Under the pieces are notes generated by a model. The model saw only the letters and a program-made list of their open reading frames with translations, searched no databases and was not told where the DNA came from. A program made the position numbers and the translations under genes. A DNA stretch of 45,629 bases from a virus. Shown here piece by piece: positions 24,675 to 33,124 of the stretch (position 1 is its first letter; each line of letters opens with the position of its first letter). The stretch is from positions 1 through 45,629 of the IMG/VR virus record IMGVR_UViG_3300031977_003418. One strand, given 5' to 3'.

Positions 24675-25340
24675 GTCTTCAGTCTCCTGGGTGGCGTGAG
24701 TGCCGGGGGTTTTGGAAAGGCCGGGGGAAGGGGCCGCCGAGCGCACCCCGGCGGCGGGGTCGGCGGGAACGGGGACCAGGCTGGCCTCGAGGAGTTCCCA
24801 CGAGGTGGCGCGCCAGGTCCGGACTTCGGTGTCGGGGTCGATCGAGACCAGTTCCCACTTCTTGGGGTCGTAGCCGATCGACACGCCGCGCAGCTCGCCG
24901 CGCGAGACCATGCCTTCAGCCTCTCGACCGGCCGTCGTGTCGGCAAAGGTGGCCGTGGCCACCAAAGCGGCAACACCGCCGTCGGTCTCGAAGCGGGCGT
25001 TTGAGATGGTACCGAGGACGGCATTGACCTCCCACTTGTTGTGGGCGTTTAGCAGGGGCACCAGACCGCGCGTGACGCGGGCCAGGTCGATGGCCGAGGC
25101 CGAAATCTCCAGCTCCTCGACGAAGCCATAGCGGGTGACCGGCGCGCCGATCGACAGGACCAGATCGACCGAGCGGGTCTCGGCGGCATAGCTGCTGGGC
25201 TGAAAGGCCGCGAACCGCGCCTGCGGGCCTTGCGGCGGGTGGGCGCGGCGATCCTCGGTCGTGCCAGGCGGGTCGCGCGTCAGGCCAGAGGAAATGAGGG
25301 CGGCAGCCGAGGCCGCCGCCAGAATGGCGGTTTTCGTCAT
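23187..25340 (-). CDS. Prohead protease fused to major capsid protein
   Basis: This 717-residue protein joins two functions. Residues 55-200 form an HK97-type prohead protease with H100 (LLNAHNK) and S154 (RGVSIGY). Residues 223-390 are an Ala/Pro-rich, scaffold-like linker. Residues 420-717 are a Mu gpT-like major capsid domain (NAAQPTYQAIARRRDLTDFK, KVLLVGADQLTTAQQV, AWRVTLDFYFGGVDYRGAYRNAG). ATG 25340 follows the portal stop and has GGGGGA upstream. A good internal start at 24674 may make a protease-free capsid form. The linker TNAVR comes from a perfect family A palindrome. Confidence 0.88.
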   Translation of the reverse strand: MTKTAILAAASAAALISSGLTRDPPGTTEDRRAHPPQGPQARFAAFQPSSYAAETRSVDLVLSIGAPVTRYGFVEELEISASAIDLARVTRGLVPLLNAHNKWEVNAVLGTISNARFETDGGVAALVATATFADTTAGREAEGMVSRGELRGVSIGYDPKKWELVSIDPDTEVRTWRATSWELLEASLVPVPADPAAGVRSAAPSPGLSKTPGTHATQETEDMIRSRMMGGVAAAALASPAYAPDDGAGGAAPATPPAERAADPAPAQQPAPEATNAVRAAPASAPSPAGGVTRFSAVDALSFSADATAFGLGTRASELVAQNERGEISVETARATLLREAGELQRAATGGAPQSPAAGGAGRAGVPADSPEATRSAVVDALVARTLRSEPTEQARQFMGMRLLELAVARTAGLNPRERDPLTILRAAHTTSDFPLILEAAGNKILLARYNAAQPTYQAIARRRDLTDFKATKLLRIGDFPTLKAYAEDGEIQNGTINEGRESVTLGSFGRILRLSRQAIVNDDLGAFDDVFGSIGGMIRRFENATAYAVKALNSGNGPKLSDNVNLFNSAHGNLAGSGGAISVATLGTARAAMMKQTDLDGNVLNLMPKVLLVGADQLTTAQQVTASIQPVVLGEVNPFAGQLQVVAEGAVAGNGWELYADPAEAPVWSYGYLSDSPGPRVISEEPFNVDGMAWRVTLDFYFGGVDYRGAYRNAGA
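24504..24518. repeat. Family A palindrome, perfect copy in capsid linker
   Basis: ACGAACGGCGTTCGT, perfect with one further flanking pair (17 bp), lies in the variable linker between the protease and capsid domains. Confidence 0.85.
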
Positions 25341-25354
25341 GGGGTCCCCCGGGG

Positions 25355-26860
25355 TCAGTCGGCCGAGGCCGAGTCCGTCATGCCGTCCTTCGGCATCAGA
25401 TATCCGGCGGCCGCCTGCAGCACGCCGCTCTTCGTCACGCGGCGCGGGTCGGATTCCAGCGCCAGGCCAAGGCCGTCGATCAGGTCGTTCATGCGCTTGA
25501 TCTCGCGCATATGTTCCTCGGCATTGATGCCGCGCTCGGCCAGCGAGCGGGCCACCAGCTTCAGACCGCTTCGGATCTCGATCAGCTCCGCCATCAGATC
25601 CTTGACCGGGTCGGCGTGGCGCCTGACCGGCAGCGCCCAGGTCGCCTTGACCTCGAGGAAGCGGCGATCGCCCGTCCGGGCCGCGAGGACCCGCATCCGG
25701 CGTTCCAGTGCCGGCTTGCACACCAGCGGAATAATCAGGTTCTGCTGGTCATCGTCTAGCAGGGTCCAAAGGCTCAGCAGGGCGGCGCGCAGACCCGAAT
25801 AGTTGGCCTGTGACACATCCCCGGTCAGCACATGATAGGGCACCAGGCTGGCCGACACGGCGGCCAGCTGCTGGCGGATGAAATTCGTCCCGTCGGCCGA
25901 GGGGGCCGGGGTAAAGCTGTGGGCCGTGACCCCGGGCGGCGGCCGCAGGATCATGCCCGGCGTCACCGTCTCGATGTCCGGACGATTGTCGGACTGGGCC
26001 TCTGGATTGTTGACCAGGGGCGAGGACTCGCCCCCCGGCTGGGACTGCAGAACCATCCCGACACAGGCCGCGACCTTCTCCTGCAGGCGCCGCGAATCTT
26101 CGATGTCGGCCACGTCGCGCAGCGTCATCATCAGCGGCGCGAACCGCGAAATGCCCCGGGCCTGGGTGTGGCTCAGCTTCTCGAAACAGTGGTCGATGTA
26201 GCGCGCCTCGGTCCGGCGTGACGCCATCGACCGCGAAAAGATCACATCGCCCGGGTGCTCGTCGAACAGCCAGTAGGCCGCGCGGCGACGGTCGCGGAAT
26301 TCGACACCCTGGACGATGCGGCCGCCGTCCCTTTGCTCGGTGCGGGTTTCGTCCAGATACTCCCCTTCCAGCCCGACGACCGAGCCGTCCGGCAGGCCAT
26401 CCTCGCCGGGCTGCCACAGCGTCAGGCTCTCGCCCGGGCCGACAGCGCCGCGCACGATCAGCTTGCCGTGACCGTACCAGTCGACCTGGTCGCCGATCAT
26501 GCTCTCGGCCCAGCGATCCCACTCATCCTGCGCCAGCTGCTGCACGACGGGATCCGCGTGCGAGATCATCGGCGCGATACCGTCACCCCAGACGGCGCCG
26601 ACATAGTGGCGCAGGCCGCCAGCGGCGTATTTGTTGTTCCGGAACAGATCGGCCGCGCTGGCCGACAGGATCCGGAGGGCGCGGGCATTCTCCGCATTCT
26701 GGCTGGTCGAGGGCCGGCGCCAGCCCTTGGTCTTGCGGTTGCGGGCGGCCGCGTCATAGCCCCGGATCTGGCCGAACGCCATGCGCGCGGCTTCCCGGCG
26801 CACCGCCCAGCCGGGCGCGAAGGGCGCAATGGCCCCGTTCAGCATCCGCCCGAAATCCAT
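25355..26860 (-). CDS. Portal protein (lambda gpB family)
   Basis: The 501-residue protein has the lambda-type portal features: RGYDAAARNRKTKGWRRPSTSQNAENA near the start, LRILSASAADLFRNNKYAAGGLRHYVGAVWGDGI, GDVIFSRSMASRRTEARYIDHCFEK and ANYSGLRAALLSLWTLLDDDQQNLI. Twelve copies should form the DNA entry ring. It lies after gpW and before the protease-capsid fusion, the usual lambda order. Confidence 0.93.
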   Translation of the reverse strand: MDFGRMLNGAIAPFAPGWAVRREAARMAFGQIRGYDAAARNRKTKGWRRPSTSQNAENARALRILSASAADLFRNNKYAAGGLRHYVGAVWGDGIAPMISHADPVVQQLAQDEWDRWAESMIGDQVDWYGHGKLIVRGAVGPGESLTLWQPGEDGLPDGSVVGLEGEYLDETRTEQRDGGRIVQGVEFRDRRRAAYWLFDEHPGDVIFSRSMASRRTEARYIDHCFEKLSHTQARGISRFAPLMMTLRDVADIEDSRRLQEKVAACVGMVLQSQPGGESSPLVNNPEAQSDNRPDIETVTPGMILRPPPGVTAHSFTPAPSADGTNFIRQQLAAVSASLVPYHVLTGDVSQANYSGLRAALLSLWTLLDDDQQNLIIPLVCKPALERRMRVLAARTGDRRFLEVKATWALPVRRHADPVKDLMAELIEIRSGLKLVARSLAERGINAEEHMREIKRMNDLIDGLGLALESDPRRVTKSGVLQAAAGYLMPKDGMTDSASAD

Positions 26861-26864
26861 GGAT

Positions 26865-27077
26865 CTACTCCGGGCTAAAGCCGACGACGGTCGTACCGGT
26901 CCGGCGCGAGGGGTTGGCGGCCAGAGCCTTGCGGCGCTCGACCAGATTCAGGGCGCGCTCGATATCGCCGACGCTGCGCTGCGTGACGCGATCGCCGTCG
27001 CTTTCGACTGTCAGCTCGGCCGTCAGGCCCTGCTCGAGCGCAGCGGCAAGGGCATCGTGATCGACGGGCTCAGTCAA
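26865..27077 (-). CDS. gpW-like head-tail joining protein
   Basis: Between terminase and portal, as in lambda, a small helical protein reads DHDALAAALEQGLTAELTVESDGDRVTQRSVGDIERALNLVERRKALAA. I favour TTG 27077 because AGGAGG lies eight bases upstream and the 70-residue product matches lambda gpW (68). An ATG at 27095 has no ribosome site. The start overlaps the terminase stop (27070), so the two are probably coupled. Confidence 0.8.
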   Translation of the reverse strand: MTEPVDHDALAAALEQGLTAELTVESDGDRVTQRSVGDIERALNLVERRKALAANPSRRTGTTVVGFSPE

Positions 27078-29214
27078 AGGTAAATCCTCCTGCATCGACA
27101 AAGCCGCCCGGCGCTGCGGGCGCGGGTGACTCAGGCTTCGGCGACACGGGCGACGACGGCGCCACTGCCGTCATGCCGGCCAGCAGATCACCCTGGTTCG
27201 GATCCTGCGGCGCATAGCGCTCGGCCCGCAGCCGCGCCCAGTCCGCATCCGACAGGGTGTCCAGCATCAGCTTTTCGGCCGCCGCATAGCCATAGGCGCG
27301 GCAGTCCAGGTAGTGGTTCTGGCGGCCCGGCAGGGGCTGCCACTTCTTCTTCGGATAGCCGTGCTGCACCACGGTGACGACGGTCTCGGCCGTCACCATC
27401 TCGAACCACTCATCCGGCGTGTCGCGGCTAAAGTGGCACAGGCCGCGCGGCCGGTGTTCGGCGACGACGCCCGTCTTTTCCTCTTCAGCGGCCAGCCTCA
27501 GGGTCGACCGCAGGAAGCCGTAGAACATCGACTTCACGCCATCGACGCCAACCAGATAGGCCTTGTCCTCGGCCTTCTTCGAGGCGAACCCCGTTCGACT
27601 GCCCTGACGCTCATACTTCAGGTTTTCACCCCGGCCGAGGATCGGACGGGTCCAGCCGGACCGGCCGAACACGACCAGCCGGTTCGGGCGGCGGCGGGCG
27701 TATTCCTCCGCCGCCTTGGTCTGATAGCCGCCGTCGACCACCTCCTGATCGACCGGATAGGCCCGGCCACCCGGAAAGATGATCGGCTGTCGCGACAGCG
27801 CATCCAGATCGGCCCAGGCGCCCTCCATCGGGACATCGGTCGCGCCCGGGATGAAACGCTGGTCCAGTGACCAGGTCTCGGCGTTGGGGCCATGACCCAG
27901 CAGCTCGGTATAGAGGCCATCGCCCTGGACGTCCGTCGCACGGGTCGTGACGATCACGCCCGCCGGCAGCTGGCCGCGCCCCCAGTCCTGAGACCGCAGC
28001 TTCTTCAGCCTCTCATAGTCGGGCGTCCCGCCGCGCAGCTCGAAGGCCGCTCCGCGCGTCAGCATGGTCCAGCCCATCAGCTTGAACTGGTCCCCGCGAC
28101 AGCCGACGAACTCGACCGCCATGTCGCCCCAGGTCTGGAAGCTGGTCAGCATGCCGTCGATGTCAAAGCCGCGCTTCAGGCTCGATGGCATGCGGGCCCG
28201 CAGGCCCTGATAGTCCTCCTCGCTCAGCACCAGCGGCACCGGGTCGCCGTCGATCTCTTCCGACAGCCAGCAGTCCGACCGGATCATCGACAGCTTCTGC
28301 CAGTGCTCGATCTCGGCCCCGCAGCAACGCGGGATCAGGGTCGCATCCTCGGGCCGACCGTCCGGCCACTGGATGTCGCGCTCCCCGTCCGGCTGGGGAT
28401 CCCAGACGACGACAAATCGCGAGGCACAGTGCGGACAAACATAGTAGGGGCGGCGGCGATCGACCCCTTCGGCCGTGAAGGCCGCATCGATCTTGCTGGC
28501 CCCCTTGATCGTCGGCGTCGAGATCTTCGCCCGCTTCGACAGCCCGCGTCGGCGGTAAACCTTCAGTCGCTGGTCGACCATGCTCTCGGGCGAGCCCTGG
28601 CCGTCCAGATTGTCCGGAAATTGGTCGAGGTCGTCCTCGACCGCATAACGCATGGTGCGGGACCGCAGGCCCGCCGCCGAGTTGCCGCCGGCCAGCGCCA
28701 CATAGGACGATGACGTCTTGAACCTCAGCTTGTTCTTCGTCGATCCGTCCCCGGTCGCCTCTCCCAGCGGCCGGATCGTGCCGCCCTTGGCCGGGTCCAG
28801 TCGGGGCGTCGCCTCGATCATCGGCCACAGCTTTTCCGCCGACCATTCCAGCGCCGCCTTCAGCGTGGACTGCACGAACAGCATCGGGCCCGGGGCCAGG
28901 TCCGAAATATAGCCGATCCAGTTTTCGACCGCCGCCGTGCCGCCCGACTGGGCGCACTTGCGGATGATCACCTCTTCGCAGGGATCATGGGGCGAAAGCG
29001 CATCCATGATCTCGACCAGATAGGGCGCCGTCTCATGCCGCCAGCGCCCCGGGATCGGGGCATCATCGCTGAACCGCCGATAACGGGCCGCCCACTCCGA
29101 AACCGACATCCGCTCGGCCGGGCGAAACCCGGCCGCAAAGGCCTTGTCCAGCTTGCGAGCATTCTCCGCCAGGATCTGGCCGGTGACGCCGAAGGCATCG
29201 AGATCGAACGCCAT
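27070..29214 (-). CDS. Terminase large subunit (GpA family)
   Basis: The 714-residue protein is a lambda gpA-type packaging motor: WAARYRRFSDDAPIPGRWRHETAPYL, an ATPase loop variant KCAQSGGT (86-93), a Walker B-like VEDDLDQFP, a zinc-like pair CPHC...CC, and a nuclease region TRATDVQGDGLYTELLG. Membership in the GpA family predicts cos packaging. It overlaps the small subunit by one base and the gpW start by several. The C-terminal 40 residues are proline-rich. Confidence 0.95.
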   Translation of the reverse strand: MAFDLDAFGVTGQILAENARKLDKAFAAGFRPAERMSVSEWAARYRRFSDDAPIPGRWRHETAPYLVEIMDALSPHDPCEEVIIRKCAQSGGTAAVENWIGYISDLAPGPMLFVQSTLKAALEWSAEKLWPMIEATPRLDPAKGGTIRPLGEATGDGSTKNKLRFKTSSSYVALAGGNSAAGLRSRTMRYAVEDDLDQFPDNLDGQGSPESMVDQRLKVYRRRGLSKRAKISTPTIKGASKIDAAFTAEGVDRRRPYYVCPHCASRFVVVWDPQPDGERDIQWPDGRPEDATLIPRCCGAEIEHWQKLSMIRSDCWLSEEIDGDPVPLVLSEEDYQGLRARMPSSLKRGFDIDGMLTSFQTWGDMAVEFVGCRGDQFKLMGWTMLTRGAAFELRGGTPDYERLKKLRSQDWGRGQLPAGVIVTTRATDVQGDGLYTELLGHGPNAETWSLDQRFIPGATDVPMEGAWADLDALSRQPIIFPGGRAYPVDQEVVDGGYQTKAAEEYARRRPNRLVVFGRSGWTRPILGRGENLKYERQGSRTGFASKKAEDKAYLVGVDGVKSMFYGFLRSTLRLAAEEEKTGVVAEHRPRGLCHFSRDTPDEWFEMVTAETVVTVVQHGYPKKKWQPLPGRQNHYLDCRAYGYAAAEKLMLDTLSDADWARLRAERYAPQDPNQGDLLAGMTAVAPSSPVSPKPESPAPAAPGGFVDAGGFTFD

Positions 29215-29933
29215 CAGCCGACCTCCCGTTCGTCAACCTCCTCATCGACCAGGGCCGCGTCGACCTCGGCCTGGACGGCCGCGTCGTCCGCGTCGGCGTC
29301 CTCTTCCGGTTCCTCGGCGATCTCCCCCGCCGTGATCTGGGCCGCCAGATCGGCGAAGGCCCGTTCGACCTCATCCTGCATCTTCGCCACGATCGCGCGC
29401 GGATCCTTGGCCGAGGCCAGCCATTCGGACTGCGTCCGGATGATCGACAACACCCGCTCCCGCGACACTCGCGCATATTCCGACGCACGCCGTGCGTATT
29501 CCTCGATCGGGACCAGGTCGCCGGCCCGCCGGGCATTTTCCAGCAGCAGCTTTTCGGTCTGCTGCCGGATCAGATCCGTCCGCACATCCGCCAGGCTTCC
29601 GCCCGCCGGCTCCGCCTTGCCCGGCGCCGCCATCGGCAGCTCACCTTGCGGCTGGCTGTCCGCCGCCTTCGGCCGTCCCCGGGCCGGGTCCAGATAGGCG
29701 TTCAGCTTGGCCTCGGTCCTCGGCACGTCGACCTTGATGACGCCGTCCGCCGGATCCTCGGCCTCGACCACCCAGCCCTTCTTCACCCAGTTCGAGACAG
29801 CCGACTTCCCGACGCCCCTGCGGGCCGCGAAGTCCTTTTTGCTCAGGAAGCGCGGCGGGTTCACAGGGTTCAAAATCCGATTCACGGCCCAAGCGCTGCG
29901 AAATCGCGCTCTGCCCCACCGTATAGGGGGCAC
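29214..29933 (-). CDS. Terminase small subunit (Nu1-like)
   Basis: The 239-residue protein has an N-terminal winged helix (FLSKKDFAARRGVGKSAVSNWVKKGWV, about 29-55) as in lambda Nu1, then helices and a very acidic C-terminus (EEPEEDADADD). It should bind the cos region and recruit the large subunit. The start shown is GTG 29933, inside a G/C run with a weak GGGGG site. A start nearer residue 17 is possible, particularly if cos lies at 29921-29950. Confidence 0.8.
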   Translation of the reverse strand: MPPIRWGRARFRSAWAVNRILNPVNPPRFLSKKDFAARRGVGKSAVSNWVKKGWVVEAEDPADGVIKVDVPRTEAKLNAYLDPARGRPKAADSQPQGELPMAAPGKAEPAGGSLADVRTDLIRQQTEKLLLENARRAGDLVPIEEYARRASEYARVSRERVLSIIRTQSEWLASAKDPRAIVAKMQDEVERAFADLAAQITAGEIAEEPEEDADADDAAVQAEVDAALVDEEVDEREVG

Positions 29934-30050
29934 CCCCCGGGGAAGGACCCGCGATTGAGGGCAAGGCGTTGATTGATCATGAAAAAACCCGCCGGGCCGG
30001 GGTGGCTGGCGGGTTCTAGGCGCAAGTTCAAGCGCAGCGTTGTTGTGAAC
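29934..30050. other. Candidate cos region
   Basis: These 117 bases between the DUF6456-like gene and terminase small subunit hold no gene. GGGGGCACCCCCCGGGG at 29926-29942 is a symmetric GC-rich run of the sort used for cohesive ends, and cos lies just upstream of Nu1 in lambda. A leftward terminator (29982-30015) occupies the other half. The cos assignment is a guess by position. Confidence 0.35.
29982..30015 (-). terminator. Terminator before the terminase genes
   Basis: AACCCGCC (29986-29993) pairs with GGCGGGTT (30008-30015); on the minus strand six T follow. It lies 36 bases past the stop of the DUF6456-like gene and would isolate early from late transcription, making an antiterminator or late promoter necessary for structural genes. 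Confidence 0.8.
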
Positions 30051-30749
30051 CTAACTGCCTGTGATTCGCAAGCCCCCCACGATCGACAGCACGGCGGCCA
30101 CCGTGCCGAGGTCCTGACCCAGGCGCTCAGTCATGACCTGACGCCGGTGGCCGCTGCGCGACAGCGAGCCGATGGTGCGCCCCTCCCCGGCCACGGCGCG
30201 CAGCACGGCGACACGGTCGGGGCAGCCGACCCGGGCCTCGACAGCCGTAACCTGAACCCCGGCATAGGCGCGGTGCAGGCCATGGCGAACGATGCCGTCC
30301 GTGCTTGACCGAGGGGCCGAGCCCTCACCGATGCCGCCCAGCTGCGATCCGATGGCGGCAGGCCCCGCTTCCTCATACAGCGCCCGATAGGCCAGCCCCG
30401 TCGCACCTTGGCCGGGCGTCAGCGTGCCCACCTTGACCAGCGACAGCAGGCCATCGCGGCTCTTGATGCGCACCGCCCCGGCATCGTTGAACGCTTCGAC
30501 CCGCTCCCCCCTCGCCTGGGCCTCATGGATGACGGCGGCCAGGCTGGTCTTCAGCTCATTGCGGATCATCTCGGCCATGCGCCCCGCTTCAGCGCGGTCC
30601 TCGGCCGAGCGCTGAGGATAGGACATCGCCGCCGCCCGGCGCAGGATGGCGTACTGCCGGGCGTCGGCGCCGATCAGATCGGCCATGGCATACAGGTGCT
30701 GGGCCAAGGGCTCCCCCGCTTCACGATCTCGATAGGTGCTGGCAGTCAT
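30051..30749 (-). CDS. DUF6456-like protein, possible late regulator
   Basis: The 232-residue protein has a helical N-terminus, a middle GTLTPGQGATGLAYRALYEEAGPAAIGSQLGG, and a C-terminal VEARVGCPDRVAVLRAVAGEGRTIGSLSRSGHRRQVMTERLGQDLGTVAAVL. This last part resembles the helix-turn-helix-like ending of DUF6456 proteins. It is the last gene before the terminator and terminase, a usual place for a late-gene activator. Both family and role are tentative. Confidence 0.6.
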   Translation of the reverse strand: MTASTYRDREAGEPLAQHLYAMADLIGADARQYAILRRAAAMSYPQRSAEDRAEAGRMAEMIRNELKTSLAAVIHEAQARGERVEAFNDAGAVRIKSRDGLLSLVKVGTLTPGQGATGLAYRALYEEAGPAAIGSQLGGIGEGSAPRSSTDGIVRHGLHRAYAGVQVTAVEARVGCPDRVAVLRAVAGEGRTIGSLSRSGHRRQVMTERLGQDLGTVAAVLSIVGGLRITGS

Positions 30750-30835
30750 CGAACGGCCCCGACATCGACCGTTCCCACGCCGTTCCCGGCTGTGTTCCAG
30801 TCTAATCTATTGAAAGAGTTGCAATAAAAGAGAGA

Positions 30836-30938
30836 GGGAACGCGCGGAACGCAGGGAACGCACCTGTGGCGTCGTGCGCGCCCGCCCATGCGCCTGCACC
30901 TGTGAGGCGGGGGCGTTCCCCGCGTTCCCTGCGTTCCC
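30836..30938. repeat. Inverted iteron-like array, possible replication origin
   Basis: Three GGGAACGC-type units at 9-bp spacing (30836, 30845, 30854) face three inverted units at the same spacing (30913, 30922, 30931). The arms match at 25 of 28 positions. CACCTGTG occurs just inside each arm. An A/T-rich stretch (about 30801-30834) lies on the left. Three further units at 12-bp spacing (30975, 30987, 30999) lie inside the ATPase gene end. Iterons plus an unwinding region beside replication genes suggest an origin; an operator array is the alternative. Confidence 0.6.
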
Positions 30939-30953
30939 TCGGCCCTTTTCGCG

Positions 30954-32792
30954 TTAAAATTCATGGCCATCACTGGGAACGCCATTGGGAACGGACGAGG
31001 GAACGCGGCGGGATGGCTTCTCCAATCGGGGGGCCAGGGGGACGGCCAGCCCGCGATGCTTCTCACCCGGGCCATAGTGCAGCGGCTTGACCGGCCAGGT
31101 CCTGTCGTCTGGCCCCAGCTGGTCCAGATATTCCAGCGTCGACCTGTGGTCCTTCCACTGGGTGCGGGCCGTGATCCGGGTCAGCCCCGGGTGCTTGTTT
31201 GCCACCAGCAGCCACGGCCCCGGCCGCCCGTCCGGCCCTGGCCCTTCATAGAGCCGCAGGCCGTGGTTCTTAAGCACCGACAGGTTGACCTCTTCATTGT
31301 CCGCCCACTTGGCGATCATGTCCCCGATCGTCAGCTTGCGGTCGTTCGAGTGCTGATCCGTTGGCCAGGTCAGGATATGCGCCAGCAGATCCGCGCCCGG
31401 GTTCGACGCGCCCTGTGTCTGGTCCCGCCGTTCCAGCAATGGCCGCCAGAACCAGACGTCGGATGCGGCCTCCTCGGGGGTCAGGGGGGCGTCGGTCATC
31501 AGCAACCGCCTCCCCGCCGCCAGGGCCGCGATCAAGTCCGCTGTCCGGGGCGACTCCTTCGCCTCGATCAGCGCCGCCTTCATCGTCGAGACGTCGGCAT
31601 GATAGCGCCGCGCCCCCAGCAGCGCCCGGGCCAGCAGGCGGGGCGCCAGATCTCGCGCCCGCGCCGTGGCCGCCAGGATCGTCTCATCGGTCGCCATGGT
31701 CCGGGTGCGGTCCTCGGGCGGCAGGTCCGACTCATTCAGCGCCAGCAGCTTGATCTCCGCCACCCGGGTGGCCAGCGCATTGTCCAGCGGCGGCGGCAGG
31801 ATCGCCGCAAGGATCGCCGAGCCCACGGCGGTTTGACTCGTCACCCCGCCGCCGACATCGCCCATCTTGCGGTTCTGACCCGCCCCCGTGGCCATCAGGC
31901 GCAGATAGTTCAGCACCTGTTCCACAGCGCCCGGCGCACCGTCACCCTTGTCGGCCTCGGCCTCATCGACCACCAGCGGCCGGGCCATGCCCGCGATATC
32001 CGCCCGCCAACCCGCATCGGAAAAGCTGTTGATCAGATCGCCCGACAGCGACGACAGCAGCGCATGCACCAGCGTCATCAACGTCGTCTTGCCCGACCCC
32101 TGCAGCGCCCGGATCAACAGGTGCGGCCTGAAGTGCGGAACCGCCCCCAGCAGCGCCCCGATCAGCCACCCGGCCAGCACATCGGCGCCGCTCAGGCCTT
32201 CGTCACCCAGGGCCTCGAAACGCCACATATCGAACTGGTCGCGGACCCACTGGCCATCGGCGGCCGTTGCGGGTTCGCCGGGCCGGGGGGCGGGGGGGAA
32301 CAGCCGGTATAGCGGGCCCGAGGTCGCCCTCAGACTGTCCAGGATCGACACCGCCGTCATCGACCCGTCGGGCTGATAGCGCAGCGTCTCATCACCCTTG
32401 TGCAGCACCACCTCGCCCGGCTCGCCCGGCCAGACGCCCAGCGAGCGCATCACCCGGCGGGTGTCCCACTTGCCCGCATCCCGGCACTGACGATTGAACC
32501 AGACGGCGCACAGCTGGGCGGCAAACTTGTCGTCATCCGACGACCGCCAATAGGTCAGGAACGCCTGCCCCGCCTCACAGCAGAAAATGTCCGTCTTCAG
32601 CATGCCGGCGATCTGCCGGGCCTGTTCGCACCGGATCTCGCCCTGCGGCATGGCAAAGAACACCTTGCCGCCGTCATAGCCCAGGAACACGACCGGGCAC
32701 TCGGCCAGCGGCGGCTTGGGAAACACCCCCAGCTTCCGCTCGGTCTCGGTCTCATCACCGGCCAGCGTATCGATTGGATCGTCCATACTCAC
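30954..32792 (-). CDS. P-loop replication ATPase/helicase-like protein
   Basis: The 612-residue protein has Walker A QGSGKTT (231-237) and Walker B VVDEAE (274-279). The surrounding ATPase resembles those of phage and plasmid D5/DUF927-like replication proteins. The last ~20 residues (RRVPSSVPNGVPSDG) are encoded by three of the GGGAACG units. GTG 32792 overlaps the upstream stop (GTGA); ATG 32786 is an alternative. Together with the zinc-finger primase two genes upstream it probably opens the origin. Confidence 0.78.
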   Translation of the reverse strand: MSMDDPIDTLAGDETETERKLGVFPKPPLAECPVVFLGYDGGKVFFAMPQGEIRCEQARQIAGMLKTDIFCCEAGQAFLTYWRSSDDDKFAAQLCAVWFNRQCRDAGKWDTRRVMRSLGVWPGEPGEVVLHKGDETLRYQPDGSMTAVSILDSLRATSGPLYRLFPPAPRPGEPATAADGQWVRDQFDMWRFEALGDEGLSGADVLAGWLIGALLGAVPHFRPHLLIRALQGSGKTTLMTLVHALLSSLSGDLINSFSDAGWRADIAGMARPLVVDEAEADKGDGAPGAVEQVLNYLRLMATGAGQNRKMGDVGGGVTSQTAVGSAILAAILPPPLDNALATRVAEIKLLALNESDLPPEDRTRTMATDETILAATARARDLAPRLLARALLGARRYHADVSTMKAALIEAKESPRTADLIAALAAGRRLLMTDAPLTPEEAASDVWFWRPLLERRDQTQGASNPGADLLAHILTWPTDQHSNDRKLTIGDMIAKWADNEEVNLSVLKNHGLRLYEGPGPDGRPGPWLLVANKHPGLTRITARTQWKDHRSTLEYLDQLGPDDRTWPVKPLHYGPGEKHRGLAVPLAPRLEKPSRRVPSSVPNGVPSDGHEF

Positions 32793-33124
32793 GCGGTCTG
32801 ACCCCAGTGCTGAACTTTCAGTCCGTCAAAGGCTTGCGAAATCCACGCCTCCAGCTTCGGCCCGGCTGCGGCGCGACGGTGACCGTCCTCCGTCACCGGC
32901 AGTTCGACGGCCAGACCGTCGGCGATCCAGACCTTCATCTCGGCAGGGCTCAGAGCATGGCCGCAGCAAGCCGCCCGACGCGGGCGCGATCGCGAGCCGT
33001 CGCTCCATCGACTGCCAGAGTAGAAATACAGCCCGGCACCGCCCAGATCGCGGCCCCACGGCGCCACCCCGGTCATCAGGATCATCGCGATTGCATAGGT
33101 TCGTTTGGTCGTTTTGACGGTCAT
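32789..33124 (-). CDS. Small protein between primase and helicase
   Basis: The 111-residue protein has a hydrophobic start (YAIAMILMTGVAPWG), a Arg/Ser-rich middle (SDGSRSRPRRAACCGHALSPAEMKVWIADGLAVELP) and no known motif. It is coupled to both neighbours by ATGA/GTGA overlaps, so it is expressed with the replication proteins. It may be an accessory replication factor. Confidence 0.65.
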   Translation of the reverse strand: MTVKTTKRTYAIAMILMTGVAPWGRDLGGAGLYFYSGSRWSDGSRSRPRRAACCGHALSPAEMKVWIADGLAVELPVTEDGHRRAAAGPKLEAWISQAFDGLKVQHWGQTA

